Source: Sphagnum magellanicum (lineage: Eukaryota; Streptophyta; Sphagnopsida; Sphagnales; Sphagnaceae). From it: a stretch of DNA of 64,000 bases. Where the stretch lies: positions 4,324,041-4,388,040 of the forward strand of contig CM038917.1 in assembly GCA_021904315.1 (NCBI GenBank), written 5' to 3'. Made by a program: the position numbers and the translations under genes. Below are positions 1 through 11,824 of this stretch, piece by piece (positions within the stretch are counted from its first letter, which is position 1; the number at the start of each line of letters is the position of its first letter). The notes under the pieces are model-generated. The model was not told the origin of the DNA. It did not search any database and saw nothing but the letters and a program-made list of their open reading frames with translations.

Positions 1-6
1 GAGCTT

Positions 7-708
7 CTAAGGCCGGATCAGCAGCAGCAGCTTACCAGTAGCAGCAGCTTGTCGAAGCTCGGACTGAAGCTCCTGCAGCTGTTGCCGGGTAGTCGATTGG
101 GCACGCACGGCATCATGAGTTTCATTCTCCTGTTGCAGCAGCAGCTGCCGCAGCGCATCATGATCATTGTCCTCAGGATCTAGTACTAGTGGCTTACAGG
201 AAGCTGTTGAGCTTCCTCCGTCTGCATTGAGGTGGCGCAATCGAGTGTCGGAGGAGCCGGTGAGCTTCTGCACCAACGACATGAAGCTCTCGGGCTCCGT
301 GTGAATGATCTTGGGCGAGTAAGTGTGAATGATGACAGGCGGCTTCAACTGGATGGCAGGTAGCGGCAGCGACGGCTTTCGGATGCGATGCGAAACTTTG
401 CTCACCTTCAACGCCTCACCCAACACGCGCAGACTAGTCTGATCCGCTTGAGTTCCAGAAGCCGCCACTTTCCTCATTGCCCAGCTAAACTGCGAAGCTG
501 CATCAGCTGCTGCTGCCATCCGCCTTGCGCCTGCTGCTGCTGCTGCTGCTGCGAATCCAGCACTCCCCGTGTCTTGAACTACTGCTGCTGCTGCAGCAGC
601 AGCTCCGAGATCCTTCAGATGCTTGGTGCTGCAGCTAAACATAAGCTGATCTCTTTCAGTCTTGGTAATGGTATGACACATTGTACGCGGCAGATGGGTG
701 TATTGCAA
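7..708 (-). CDS. VQ-motif protein, MKS1-like
   Basis: Single open frame of 233 codons. Residues 142-151 read FMSLVQKLTG, matching the FxxxVQxLTG core of plant VQ proteins. Just before it lie KPPVIIHTYSPKIIHTEP (about 122-139) and ALKVSKVSHRIRKP (about 99-112), the two blocks typical of the MKS1/VQ21 subgroup. In the known family these are nuclear WRKY-binding cofactors and MAP-kinase substrates in defence; that role here is inferred from homology. Two poly-alanine runs (about 36-42 and 53-59), encoded by GCN repeats, sit in the N-terminal half and are probably disordered. The tail after the motif is Gln/Ala-rich and ends LLLLIRP. The first Met (708) was taken; Met10 is an alternative. No intron is visible, as is usual for many VQ genes. 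The promoter should lie above 708. Confidence 0.86.
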   Translation of the reverse strand: MQYTHLPRTMCHTITKTERDQLMFSCSTKHLKDLGAAAAAAAVVQDTGSAGFAAAAAAAGARRMAAAADAASQFSWAMRKVAASGTQADQTSLRVLGEALKVSKVSHRIRKPSLPLPAIQLKPPVIIHTYSPKIIHTEPESFMSLVQKLTGSSDTRLRHLNADGGSSTASCKPLVLDPEDNDHDALRQLLLQQENETHDAVRAQSTTRQQLQELQSELRQAAATGKLLLLIRP

Positions 709-3700
709 ACTCTAGTCTGAAGCTGCTGCTGGTGGCTGGCTTGTACTGTGATGTAAATTTGAACTTCACAAAATTGGACTTAGCACTTGAACATCATTGG
801 ATCTTCTTTTGTGAACTGAAAGCTGCAACTAGTAGCAGCAATATTATTGCAACACTAAGTATACAACTTCACAATTTAGCTCTACAAGAATCTACCACCA
901 CCTGCTGCACCCACGTGCTACTCTTCTTAAAACCTGTGTTTTCTAGTATCCTGCTGGAGGCTGAAATTTCTTGAAGAACGTGTCAAATGAAAGAAATGTG
1001 ATGATGATCAGCCTTCTTTTTTGTCCCTGATCGATGATCTAGATTCTTCAAGAATGGAATCAATTGATCAGTCTTTTTACACCTTCATGATCATCATCTA
1101 TTCTTCGAGAATGAATGAATGAATCAGCAGCCTTAAATTCAATCCCTGAATCCATTCTTCAGGAATCAACCAGACCTTGAATGAGAAAAACAGAGATACC
1201 ACAGAGAGAGAGAGAGAGAGATACCAGAGAGTAAGACTTAAAGACTCTTCAGAGATGAAGAAGAGAGTACTTACATACTAGTCAGAAATTGCAAAAGCTT
1301 GGAATGAAGGAATCCCAAGTGCTTTCTTTCTTTTCTTTATAATTGTCAAATAGCTAGAGAGAGAGAACTCCCCATTTGTAACTTCCAAGACAAAAAAAAC
1401 AAGACATTTGTGATGGAATGGATTCCCTTTCCTTTCCTCCCCCCCAACTTCTTCTTCTTCTTCTATCTTTGGGGGCTACAAGCTCCCTAGAAACCAGCTG
1501 CTGTTGCTGCCTTCTGCAACTATTCTCAAAGTTTTCACCTGTCAAGTATAATTTATCCTCCTCACTACCTGATCAGCTGCTTAACAAACCTCCTCTTCTA
1601 TCCTCAAAATTTATTTTTTATTTTTTTATTTTTTGGCCCAGGGGGTCAGTTTCAATCTGCATGCACTTGAGGAGTTTGAATGAAAATTAGTGAACTGTAG
1701 ATTTGCATACTATTGTTGTAATTCCAACAATTTTGTACTTCCAACTTTCTACTTATTGTGATTAGTGAGTGATTAATTAATTAATTAATTGTGGGTGGAC
1801 TCATAGTTCATCTTTTGTTGTGTTTGGGTTTATATTCATGGGTCTTATTATATTGATTAGCCATGTGTATTACCCCCCTCCTCCCCCACCAAAGTTCAAT
1901 TTTTTTCCTTCTGTGATGGGCTTTTTTGATTGGCCCATCACAAAAAATAAAAATAAAATCACACCTTGGACAGTTGTAATCTTCTTGTTTGGGCCAGCCT
2001 TTTTCTTGCTGGCTATATGTAACCAAAATGCTATATTAAAAAATTGAAAGTGCGAGAATCATATGGTTTTTGAACTTTTCAATTATCAGAATTCAACCAA
2101 AATTATTTCAAAAATCGTCAAATTAATGTACATGGTTCAAGTAGGTAGGCAAAAAAATATTGAAAAATATTTTTAAAAAATTACCTTGTAATCATATTTA
2201 GCTTGTAAATCAAATTTGGCTAAATCTTCCTGTGAAACATCCTCACTTTGGCTATAACACAAAGTTGCCAAAATAAAATACTGCTTAGGGCTTGTTAATT
2301 AGGTTAAATGAGGACAACTTAGTGCAAAGGATATGGGATAAAGCACAATATTGTGTGATTGAAAAAAAAATCCTGAATATTGTGGTTACCAATGAATTAG
2401 TTTTGTGTGCACGTGCACCCAAAATTAAATTTTTTTTCCCCCTTTTCTCACATGCTGGGTCTCTTTGATTGGCTCATCACCCAAAAAAAAACAAAAAAAA
2501 AGGAGACAAATTTGTTCACTCCCAAAATAGATAGGTTGTTTCTCTTTCCCTTTGACCTTCCAAATGTTTTTTTATCACTTGGCTAGTGGGTCAAGGTGGG
2601 TCAAGGTGGGGGGGGGGGTATCTGTCCCAAATTCCCTGTTAAATATTTATTTTATGTTTTGGTCAACATACAAATTCTTTATTAAAAAAATTGCCAAAAA
2701 TCGTCACAATTTTGCCTACAATATGAAAGGGTGTTTAATATTTTCTGTTTTCATATTTTGGCTAAATATACAAAAAAATTGGCTAAATATATACTATTGG
2801 ATGCTCATCACTTGAGCAACATCACAAAATTGAAAAAATCACTGGTTCGGGGAGTAAGAAAAAATGCAAAAGAAGCAAAAAAAACCATAATAGGCTACAT
2901 ACATACAGAAGACAAGACAGGGGAAAAACACTTCTTGAGTTTCAGTCAGCTTCCTACTCGGTCTGCTTGGCAATCGGATAGCCAAAAAGAATAATAAATG
3001 TGGAGTTTTAAATTGTTTCTAAAATCCGAAGTTCTTTGCTGATATTCCATCAGCACCTGCTCATATGAGAAGTGGCAGTTTGGATCTGAGACCTGAGACC
3101 TCGTATATTCAAACTTGTTATGTACCAGGCATATAAGTATCTACAGGGATATCATTGGATCACCATATGAGAAAATAAGGGTATCATATGAATACAACAA
3201 CCATGTTGTTATCCATTTGGTTGGTTTCCTGATACCCGGATCAGGATAGATCTATACCATAGTAACTCTTGGGGTTCAGCATTTGGGTGTTCAAGAATTA
3301 TTTTATTTTTAAATATTCACTTCACTAGTAATTTTTTAAAAAAATCAAATTTTGGAACTAGATATGAGCCAGCTGAATCTTTGGTATATCCTTTTGTTGC
3401 TCCCCTTCAAAAACCCTCTTTCTCAACTCTCTTCACATTAGTTTCGTACAAGACAACACATTGACAATCCCCAAACCCTAATCACTATAGAAAGAAGGGT
3501 AGGCAGTGTAATCTAATAGAGAATGTTCGCACCATAGAAAAACTAGAGCAATTTTGATATTCAAGATAATAATATCCTTAAATTTTGACATTTCAAACAA
3601 ATCATTTCTTCAAATTTTCAAATTTTCAAAAAATAATATAATTACCACTAAACCTCAAAAGGCACTACCAGATACCAAAGTTTTATTAACCCACCCAACA

Positions 3701-6700
3701 ATGGTTGGCACAAATGGATATCGAAAATAACCGTTTTTTATATAAAACCTAAAATATACATAAAACCTAGAAAGTCACATGTACAAGAGTTTGAATGGGA
3801 TTATTGTTGATAGGTTTAGGGTTGTGGGTCTAACCCTAGACCTAAACACTAAACCCAATTATCAGATGAGCTAATTAACTTAACTCTAGTTCCTTTTAAC
3901 CAAGAAGCTAGTTTAGGAGCCTCCCTAGTCTCTCAAGTGTTTAGATTGGACCTTTTTGTACACCAGAAGTTGTTGTAAGTAGCACTTATGACACTTGATA
4001 ATTGTCGGCATACATCCAAAGTAAATAGATAATTGAGGACCAAATAGTGGCCATTGCAATATTAGGCCAGACAAAGTGAACAAAACCCCCTTTCTATCAA
4101 GTTGGGAAGCTTTCCAAAAAATAGAAAACAAAATTTCTACTTGTGCATGATTCTCTTTACATATGTTTTTGCTTCTTGGAGAAAACAAAGGAGAGGTGAG
4201 GAAAGATGTGAATTATGGGGGTATCACAAAGTGCAAACAAATATTTCCATGTGTCTACTATACCCTAGTATCTCGCAATTTTGTCCTTTGGGTTTTGGTT
4301 AAAAAAGAAGGATGTACTATTGAGAAATTATTGAAGAATGATTGAGCACTTTGTATTGTTAATAAACCGATTTGGATGAATGAAGTTTTGTTTGGGGGGG
4401 CTATGGGCTCGATTTCTCTCTCAATAAGTCATATCTTGTGAGGACTAGGAGGAGCCTCACATTCTCTCAACAATACAACACTCATGCTTAATCTTCAAGT
4501 TGGGTCTTATTACTAGGACACTCCTAATTATATCCGGATTAACCTTAGGGAAGCCTAGGTGACAAATTCATGGAAAGGAAAAAATCACAACACATTGTAG
4601 TGGGTCAAGAGTTGATGTTAGAATTTTGGCCATCTTGAGTTCTCCATAAACAATTTGTTCTTCACTTGTCAAAAAAACATCATGATGGGCAAGATGTGCA
4701 TGCCACATTTAGAAGCAAATGGCCAAGATCTTATTAGATTTAGATCTAATGGCTACTTATTTTCATAACAACTTTGGGGCACAAATTATTTTGTGGGTGA
4801 AAGGTTCCATTGAGGGAATCGATACCACACATGCATAGAGATCCTTTAACACCAAATTTGGAAATCACCCAAATTGTCCTACACCGAGTGCTCCCTTTGG
4901 ATTCTCAAGAATCCCCAAGTGTGAGTGAGAGTCATAGCCTCATGAGTTTATCAAAGTGAGAAGTTGCAAAAGAAATTTAGTAAAACAAAATGGACTAAGA
5001 TGGAAACAAAAACCTAAGCCTCGAGTCAAAGGTGAGGGATCAAGCAAGCAAGCAAGCAAAGATGAGGGTCAAGCAAACGTGTATTTTAAGAGGAGGGAGA
5101 AACTATATAAAAAGTTGGGGACATAGGTATCCCCAAAATGCTTGCCGGGGATAATGCAAAAGTCGGTGATAAAAATGTAATGTACCATACAAAATAGACA
5201 CACTATTATTGCACTTTTTTAGCATGCTTCTCGGACTTCTCATCCCTACGTCCCCCAATTGGGTTCCTTCACGCAAGAAAATAGTCTTTTTTGCAAGGTT
5301 GGCAGGCCTTTATTTAGGGCACCCAAAATTTCAAGATGTGCCTAAATAAAGGCTTGGGATGATCCTTTGTCCAACCAACCATTGCATGAAATTGAATGAC
5401 AAAAAAGCACAAAGAAGAATCCAATGCTGGGCGGGGGGCCTAATGAGATATTAGATACTATTATGATGTGCATCCGAGTGAGTGGCTCCAACTCTCTTCC
5501 TTTCCCTAAAAAGCACTCCCACAAATTTCCTTAATGCATTTCGACAAAACACCTTACACCTAATGCATTTGGACAGCACATTACAACTTGTGAATAATGC
5601 CAATGCCTTACCTTTAGGCTTAACCATTATAAGTTTAGCTAATACATGTTCCTAATTAAGAGTGTGGGTAAGTTAAGTATCTTTGATTTGGATTAGTATG
5701 ATATCAAACAAGTGCAAAGCTTGTATACTTGTAGGTGTGAATAATTTCTTTTGGCGCTTGCTTTTGGTCTAAAGTCTAAAGTCTAAACTTGGGAACCTTC
5801 AATTCAGCATGTTTCAGCCTTGTTTGGGAGTGAAAGTCTTATTTTTCTTTTTTGAGAATATTTGACTCATGAAACTAACACGCATTTTATGTGAATTTTT
5901 TGCTTTGTTGGTGGAATTTTTTTAATTTTCTTTTTTGGATTTGGATTCTAGTTTGGTGAGAGGGAAGGAGGGAATGGGAGGTGATTGCCAATTTGGTCTA
6001 GAATTGGAATTTGGTGGAATCCTAAGTAAATGGAGTGTAGTCTCCTTTTAAGGTGTCAATTTAAAGTGGAAGGTGGTTTATGCTTGTGAAAGGCTCCTCG
6101 GGTGGAGGCATTCTCAGCTAGGACAAAGGGAAGTGAAGGTTGGTCCCACCCATTTTGGGAATGTCCCCTACCCATCGGCCAATGAGCTTAGACATACCTA
6201 GAACGTAGAAACCTCGGGATAAAAAATTGGAGTGTAGTTTGGGGGACCACCCCCAAGCACAATTTCTTGCTCCTGAATCTTTCAGTTACCCTAGTACCTT
6301 GGCCAATTCGACGCTAATTATATTATTTTCAGAATTGTTGAATTTTTATAAAAAACTTTTCTTCCAAATCAAAAAAAAATCTCAAGGATAATAGTGAATA
6401 TTTTCAGAATTAATTAATTAATTATTTGACGGACATGTGTTGAAATGGCCAAGGTACTATGGTATTTTCCTTAGAATCAGGGAAAATTACTTGTAATTCC
6501 CTTGGGACAAGGAATTAATTTTTTGGTAATGTGATGTCCAACATTCAAATGAATGTATCTGGGCAGCACCGTGATTGTATAGGTACCTAGGGCTTGGACC
6601 ATGGCCTATAGAACCTCATGGTACCCTGTCTTTTTGGCTGAGACCGTAGAAACTCCATGGGGCCTTGGCTCAAAGGCCTTTGTTCATTGTGTAAACCCAA

Positions 6701-6899
6701 TTTGCACCAAAAGTATAGATCATGCAAGTTTTGATTTTAAAAAAAAAATTGTTAAAAAAATTTTGAAAATGTGGCTGCCTTAACTTTTTATTTCTTTTTT
6801 TCCCCTCTCATCATAGGTTTCCTCTTTGGTTTTCTTCTATTTCATTCTGTTTTTATTTATTTATTTATTTATTTTGCATCTTTTATAAAAAATTACACA
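709..6899. other. Gene-free AT-rich stretch with simple repeats
   Basis: No supported gene. The first few hundred bases presumably hold the promoter of the VQ gene. Simple sequence includes a short (GA)n run at about 1,204-1,220, a pyrimidine tract with CTT repeats near 1,433-1,470, and a G9 run near 2,609-2,618. A CAAG run (AAGCAAGCAAGCAAG) lies near 5,042-5,056. Open frames here are short, AT-rich and lack recognisable motifs. I see no tRNA, transposase or reverse-transcriptase motif. Confidence 0.6.
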
Positions 6900-7104
6900 T
6901 CATGGATGAAAGAAAAAAGCGAATATTTCTTGTGATGAGTATGTATTGTTGTTTGTATATGTTGATTCACCAAGTGTTAAAACATTCAATTCTAGTTTTA
7001 GGGTATGAAATGAATTGTTTGTAGTTATGTGCGAATTCATGTGAAAGAAAAAACAAATTGTTTGGGCTTTTGAAAGGTAACATGGATTCACAAATTGGTT
7101 TTTG

Positions 7105-7490
7105 CTTGGTTCTTACATAAAAAAAACATGTTCAAGCAAAAGGGTTAGGATTTCTCATTTTGATGTTTTTGTGAGAAATTGGGTCCACATTTGAGAAAAC
7201 TACATCTATGGAATATCTAATTTCGGTGGAAGATAGGGTTGTAATTTCTTTGATACGGTTAGGAAGTGAGAATAGTTTACAACTAATGGATGATATGTTT
7301 GGAGTAGCAAAAGGTATTATTTCAACGATTGTGAAAAGGTTTTGTAACATAGTAAGGTTGCATCTTTGAAAATTGTTTGTCCAATTTTCAAGTGAATCTC
7401 AATTTAGGGTTTTGTCAAAAGAGTTTGAAGCTTTACATGGACTTCTCCACATCATTGGTGCAATAAATGGGTCACACACATCCTAATTTT
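7105..7490 (+). pseudogene. Decayed PIF/Harbinger transposase fragment
   Basis: Reading the plus strand gives protein-like text around stops: SVEDRVVISLIRLGSEN then LMDDMFGVAKGIISTIVKRF, then after an in-frame TGA, SKEFEALHGLLHIIGAINGS. This follows the order of HARBI1-type transposases: a helical segment, a D-x-FGVxKxxxSxIVxxF block, then an [IV]GAIDGTH motif holding the first catalytic Asp. Here the motif reads GAINGSH, so the catalytic Asp is replaced by Asn. With the stop codon and missing C-terminal half this is a dead fragment. No terminal inverted repeats or target-site duplication were identified. Identification rests on motif recognition only. Confidence 0.62.
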
Positions 7491-7499
7491 AGCACTTGG

Positions 7500-8099
7500 T
7501 AAGGCATTGACACCCAGCTAAATCCAAGGTCTTTTAAAGGCGTCACTTGACTTCATTACAATTGTACTTTTGCAAAAGCACAAAAAAAAAATGCACCTGA
7601 CATTTTAGTTTCATTTTCATAGATTATTCACCTTTCTCAACTTTCTCAGCCCACATAATCATCCAATAGACTTAACCTTTGCAAAGAGAGTTCCAAACAA
7701 AATTCTTTTATTATACTAATTCAAAAAATATTTAAACATATTTCTTCAAAACATTTGACTAAAATTGAAAATAAATAAAAATGTAAGTGTTTTTAAAAAA
7801 AAAACATGTCCTAGACTTGTTTTCTATGCACATAATACTTGATATAATTTTTTTTTCGTGCATGTATATTATTACAAAGCATAATTTTCCTCCTTACCTT
7901 TTAAAGCACCTTAGTAATCTATAAGGTGCTTACAAACTTTATTAGAATCATTTAAATAAATAATTAAAAAAAAAAAAGGGTGAAACATGTGCCAGGACTT
8001 GTGGCTGCGTGCTCCGTAGAAACAACGCAGTTGCGAACGTGCGCTGACCAGAAATTTTGGGGCCCTTGTCAGCAAAAAAACGTTGTTGCGAACGTGCGA
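7500..8099. other. Gene-free stretch
   Basis: AT-rich sequence between the Harbinger fragment and the tandem array upstream of PTH2. No open frame with recognisable motifs was found. The duplicated phrase GTTGCGAACGTGCG occurs at about 8,030 and 8,084, hinting at a small local duplication. Confidence 0.5.
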
Positions 8100-9140
8100 T
8101 AGCACTAGGTAGTAGTACTAGGTACCCACCCTATCATGGGTGGTAGCGTGATTTAGGGTTTAGAGTACCTTATCCACGAAATAAAACGTAGATTTCGTTA
8201 CACATCTATCAAAATTTGAAGATTTCTGGTCCTGTAATTTAATGTGCTAAGAGCATTTCCGTCAACGTTCAGTATGTGACCCTGCAATGGAAAATCTTGG
8301 ATGAGGTTCCGCAGTCAAATCGAATCCAATGGGAAGACTGCCAGGACCCTGAAAAGAACCAGAGCTTTCTTTCAGAGCCCTGGAACAGTTTGAATAGATA
8401 GTTTGATTGGTCCAATTGGTTTGCTATTAGTAATCTCCCCCCCCCCCCAACGTACTTGCATGTGCTGGCACTAGGTACCAATAGGTAACGCGATTTCTCC
8501 ACGAAAATGGAGATTCCCTTACACATCTAGCAAATCTTGAAGATTTCTGGGTCATTTTGTTTTTTTTTGTTTTTTTTGGGGGCTAAAATTGGAGGTTGCA
8601 TATGAAAATAAAGTATTTGTACCAAATACCAAGGTTTACATACCCGCTTGGTATCTCGTATTTTTACTCTTCACCAATACCAGTTTCAAGCATACGGTTG
8701 AACATGCTAGCACTAGGTACCAATCAGTACCATGATTCTCCAAGAAAACGTAGATTTGGTTACACATCTAGGAAAAATTGAAGATTTTTGGATCCTACAA
8801 AAAAATTTGGGCTAAGTTGGATGTGGCGTATGCAAATACCACATACACAAGTATTTGTACGAAATACCAATTTTTCATATTTCTACTCTTCTTGAATACC
8901 GGTTTTAGTTGAACGTGCTAGCACTAGTTACCAATCGATTCTACATGAAAACGTAGATTTCGTAACATATCTAGCAAAATTTGAAGATTTGTGAGTCCTG
9001 TAGTTTTTGGGCTAAAATTGGATGTTGTATGTGAAAATACCTCATACATACGTATTTGTACCAAATACCAAGACTTTCGTATCCGCTCTGTATTTCGTAT
9101 TTACACACTTCTCGAATACCAGTTTCTAGCATACGGTTAG
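8100..9140. repeat. Diverged tandem array, four copies, upstream of PTH2
   Basis: A unit built from CTAGCACTAGGTACCAAT, then AAAACGTAGATTTCGTTACA, CACATCTAGCAAA and TTGAAGATTTCTG recurs four times. The CACATCT-like marker falls at about 8,201, 8,523, 8,763 and 8,966, giving spacings of roughly 322, 240 and 203 bp. The last copies also share TATTTGTACCAAATACCAAG and GAATACCAGTTTC. The copies are well diverged, so the array is old. It ends about 580 bp before the chosen PTH2 start codon and may overlap its promoter. Confidence 0.75.
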
Positions 9141-9723
9141 CGAGACTGAAGGGGGCGGGGGAGAGACTCGAAAGATGTCGTGAAACGGCATCACGAAAAC
9201 TGGTGGTGCTCGCGCAACATACATACATCTGGACAAGAAGGAAGTAGTTGATTGCAGAAGTGTCGATTAGGATTTGGTTGATGAGGAGTGGAAGTGGTTT
9301 CTTTCTTCCTCTGGTTTTGTTTCGAGAAGAGGGGAAACAAAAAAACATTCGGGTAAGCGAACTGGCAATCGTGCCAACAAAAAATAGGATCTCTATAGAG
9401 CCATTGGGGAGGGAGAGAGAGACAGAGACGAGACACAGAGAGTTTTGCAGAATCGTCATATTAATTAGGGTTTGGGAACAGGAGTACAGTAAGGGATTCA
9501 TGGAATAAGAGGTTTGTATCACTCGCGAGTGAATTTTGGGTTTTGGTGTCGTCGGTTCTTCTTGTAAAAGGATATGGAGGAGACTTTATTGAGTTATTTG
9601 GAGTATGTATCCTAATTAGGGCAATCTGAAGAGCATTTGAGGGAGGGAGAGACAGTTTTGATTTTGTCTAATTTTTTTCAGAGAAGTTTAGAGAGGAAAA
9701 GAAAAGGAGGAAGTTTTTGTGTG

Positions 9724-11824
9724 ATGGGTCAAGGAAAGATCGCACAAGATGGAACTTCACAGTTTTTGGCGTTGGGGGCAGGCTTCTTTGCATTGGGTTA
9801 CATACTTGGGAGACAGAGAGCAGGCCGATGCAATCAGTGTTTTGCTGATTCTGGTGCTGCTGCAACGTCCAAGAAAAGATGTAGCCAAGATGGAAAGAAG
9901 GAGCCGCTCTATATCGACAGGCTCGCAGAACTACACTCAGATTTCAAGATGGTACGGTTCTCTGAAACAAACAATTAGGGTTAGGGTTAGGGTTAGGGCT
10001 GGATTTAGGGTTTGAAGCCCAAGGTTATTTCGTTGATGCACTCTCGTTGCAATTATTACATTGGTGTCCGATAACATTCATTTGAAAAGTGAAAAATTTG
10101 CCATAACTTGCAGCACAGCTGTGCACATTTGCAACTTTCAAAATCAAAGTAGAATCATGTCCTGTTTCTACAGTCTGATTCTTGAAGAAGGTTATTACTC
10201 CTTTTTGCTAGAGATTTAGTGCCCCCTTCTTTCCAAGAGTACTTGCGAAGAAGCATGTGAAAACAATGTGTAGCTTGTGGTTGGATGGGTTGTGGTCTGT
10301 AGGTGCTCGTAGTGAGAAATGACTTGAAAATGGGCAAAGGCAAATTGGCTTCCCAATGCAGGTCTGTTCAGCTCTGCAATTTTTTTCTCTCTAACAAAGC
10401 AATTGTCCTATTACCTAGAGTCTCTTTGCCTCACACTTCATAGGGCAGCTGTCTGAATGCTATAATTTACTGGCAACTCAACTGGAGTTTTGTGTTATGG
10501 TGAAAATGCAGCCATGCAACTGTAGGGTTATATAAGAAAATTTGCAACAGAGCTCCCAAGGCACTTCAAAGGTAATCTCTGAACACAAAATTCTCTAGAC
10601 CCACCCTGGAGTCTTTGCTTTTCTGCCTTATGTTATTTTGTCTTGATTGAAATGGCCGTGGATGAATTTGAAGCATACTGGAAAGTTTGGGTTAGGGTTG
10701 ACTTCTAAGCCTATCAAATTCATGTTTCAGTTGTGTAAATTCAGTAGATCTTAAGGCATGCAGTGTATAACTGGATCATGCCATTTGAACCCTAGCCTTC
10801 GGGGATCTCAAACTCTGGCTCTAATGGCTGTTGTCTGCAGGTGGGAGATATGTGGTCAAGCTAAGGTGGTTACAAAAGTTGAGAGTGAGGCTGAGTTGCT
10901 CTCCCTACAGGTCTTGTTCCTCGTCCAGATTTTTTCTTTTCCAGGACTTCTGTTACAAAGTATCCTCATTCATGGTACTTTTCATTGGCACTCATTCCCC
11001 TTTTGAATGGACCACTGTAAAATGTCTAGAATTTGGATTTTATTTCTAAAAGGATCACTTGTGTGGAATTTGTGCGGGAACAGCGCCAAGCAAGGAGATT
11101 GAAGGTTCCATCTTACATTACCACTGATGCTGGGCTCACCCAGACAAATCCCAGTATGTGTTTTGCCATGAAGAGGCAATTGATCTTCTTCACTCAGTTC
11201 AAAGTTCTGATAATCCAAAACCCTGAAAACATAGATGGAAATTCTGGAGCCTTGTATCTCATCTCTGACTCCTGGACTTGAAACTTAAAAGTCCCAACCT
11301 TTTCATTAATCAGATGTTAATTTCCAGGAGCCCTTAATAATGCCTCTTAATTTGTTTGTCATGTGGTCCTATTGCCTTGCAGACTCGAGGACTGTGATGG
11401 CTCTTCTAGGTGAATCCTTCAGAAAAACCTGTTGATTTGTTGCTTTCAATATAGCCATTGTCCATAAACCTTAATAGTGTCTGCTTTGTTTCTGAGCGTT
11501 ATGGTTGCAACTGCTGTTCACCATCATTTCCTGTCTGGTAACCTGTCACAAGACCTTGATGCTTGAAATGGCTTTCAGGAAAATCACAGGAGAAAATTAA
11601 CAGTGACTCATTCCAGAACTGAACCCATGATATTTCTACATATACAGGCCACATCACATGATATCATCTTTTAGGTGTGCAAGTATGAACATAGGTAATG
11701 TTATTTTGTTGTGAACAGTATCCTTACATTTTCATTCATCTCATTGATGCGATGTTGGTGCACTGCTGTTGCAGGACCTGTTGACCTTGTTGATCAAGTT
11801 ACAGGTCGATTAAAGCTTTGCTGA
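9724..11824 (+). CDS. PTH2: Peptidyl-tRNA hydrolase 2 (Pth2 family)
   Basis: Seven exons: 9724-9951, 10303-10361, 10512-10571, 10841-10910, 11084-11153, 11383-11409, 11775-11824. They sum to 564 nt (187 aa plus stop) with consistent phases. The spliced protein has the full Pth2 core: VLVVRNDLKMGKGKLASQCS, HATVGLYKK, RWEICGQAKVV, DAGLTQ and DLVDQVTGRLKLC at the end. Pth2 enzymes cleave peptidyl-tRNA released from stalled ribosomes. The start at 9724 places a hydrophobic segment (FLALGAGFFALGYILG, residues about 14-29) at the N terminus, like the membrane anchor of mitochondrial Pth2 relatives; an upstream in-frame ATG at 9637 would add 29 residues. The invariant-looking Asp and Thr of the DAGxTQ loop are kept (D154, T158), but the usual Arg is Leu157. 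GA-rich leader sequence precedes the gene. Confidence 0.95.
9975..10015 (+). repeat. TTAGGG telomere-like repeats in PTH2 intron 1
   Basis: Just after the first exon donor the intron reads a little over three tandem TTAGGG units followed by a diverged TTTAGGG copy. The six-base unit is the vertebrate-type repeat, also found in some plant orders; most plants use TTTAGGG. So short a run can arise by chance or from double-strand break repair, so no telomeric function is claimed. Confidence 0.7.

Noticed and set aside
388..720. Cys-rich plus-strand frame opposite the VQ gene
   Set aside because: The Cys runs are antisense reading of GCN/CAG repeats encoding poly-Ala in the VQ protein.
8100..9140. 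Possible CRISPR-like array
   Set aside because: Units are 200-320 bp, diverged and without short regular spacers; this is an ordinary eukaryotic tandem array.
9248..9508. Plus-strand frame upstream of PTH2
   Set aside because: Lies in the GA-rich leader region, has no motif and does not join in phase to the PTH2 exons.
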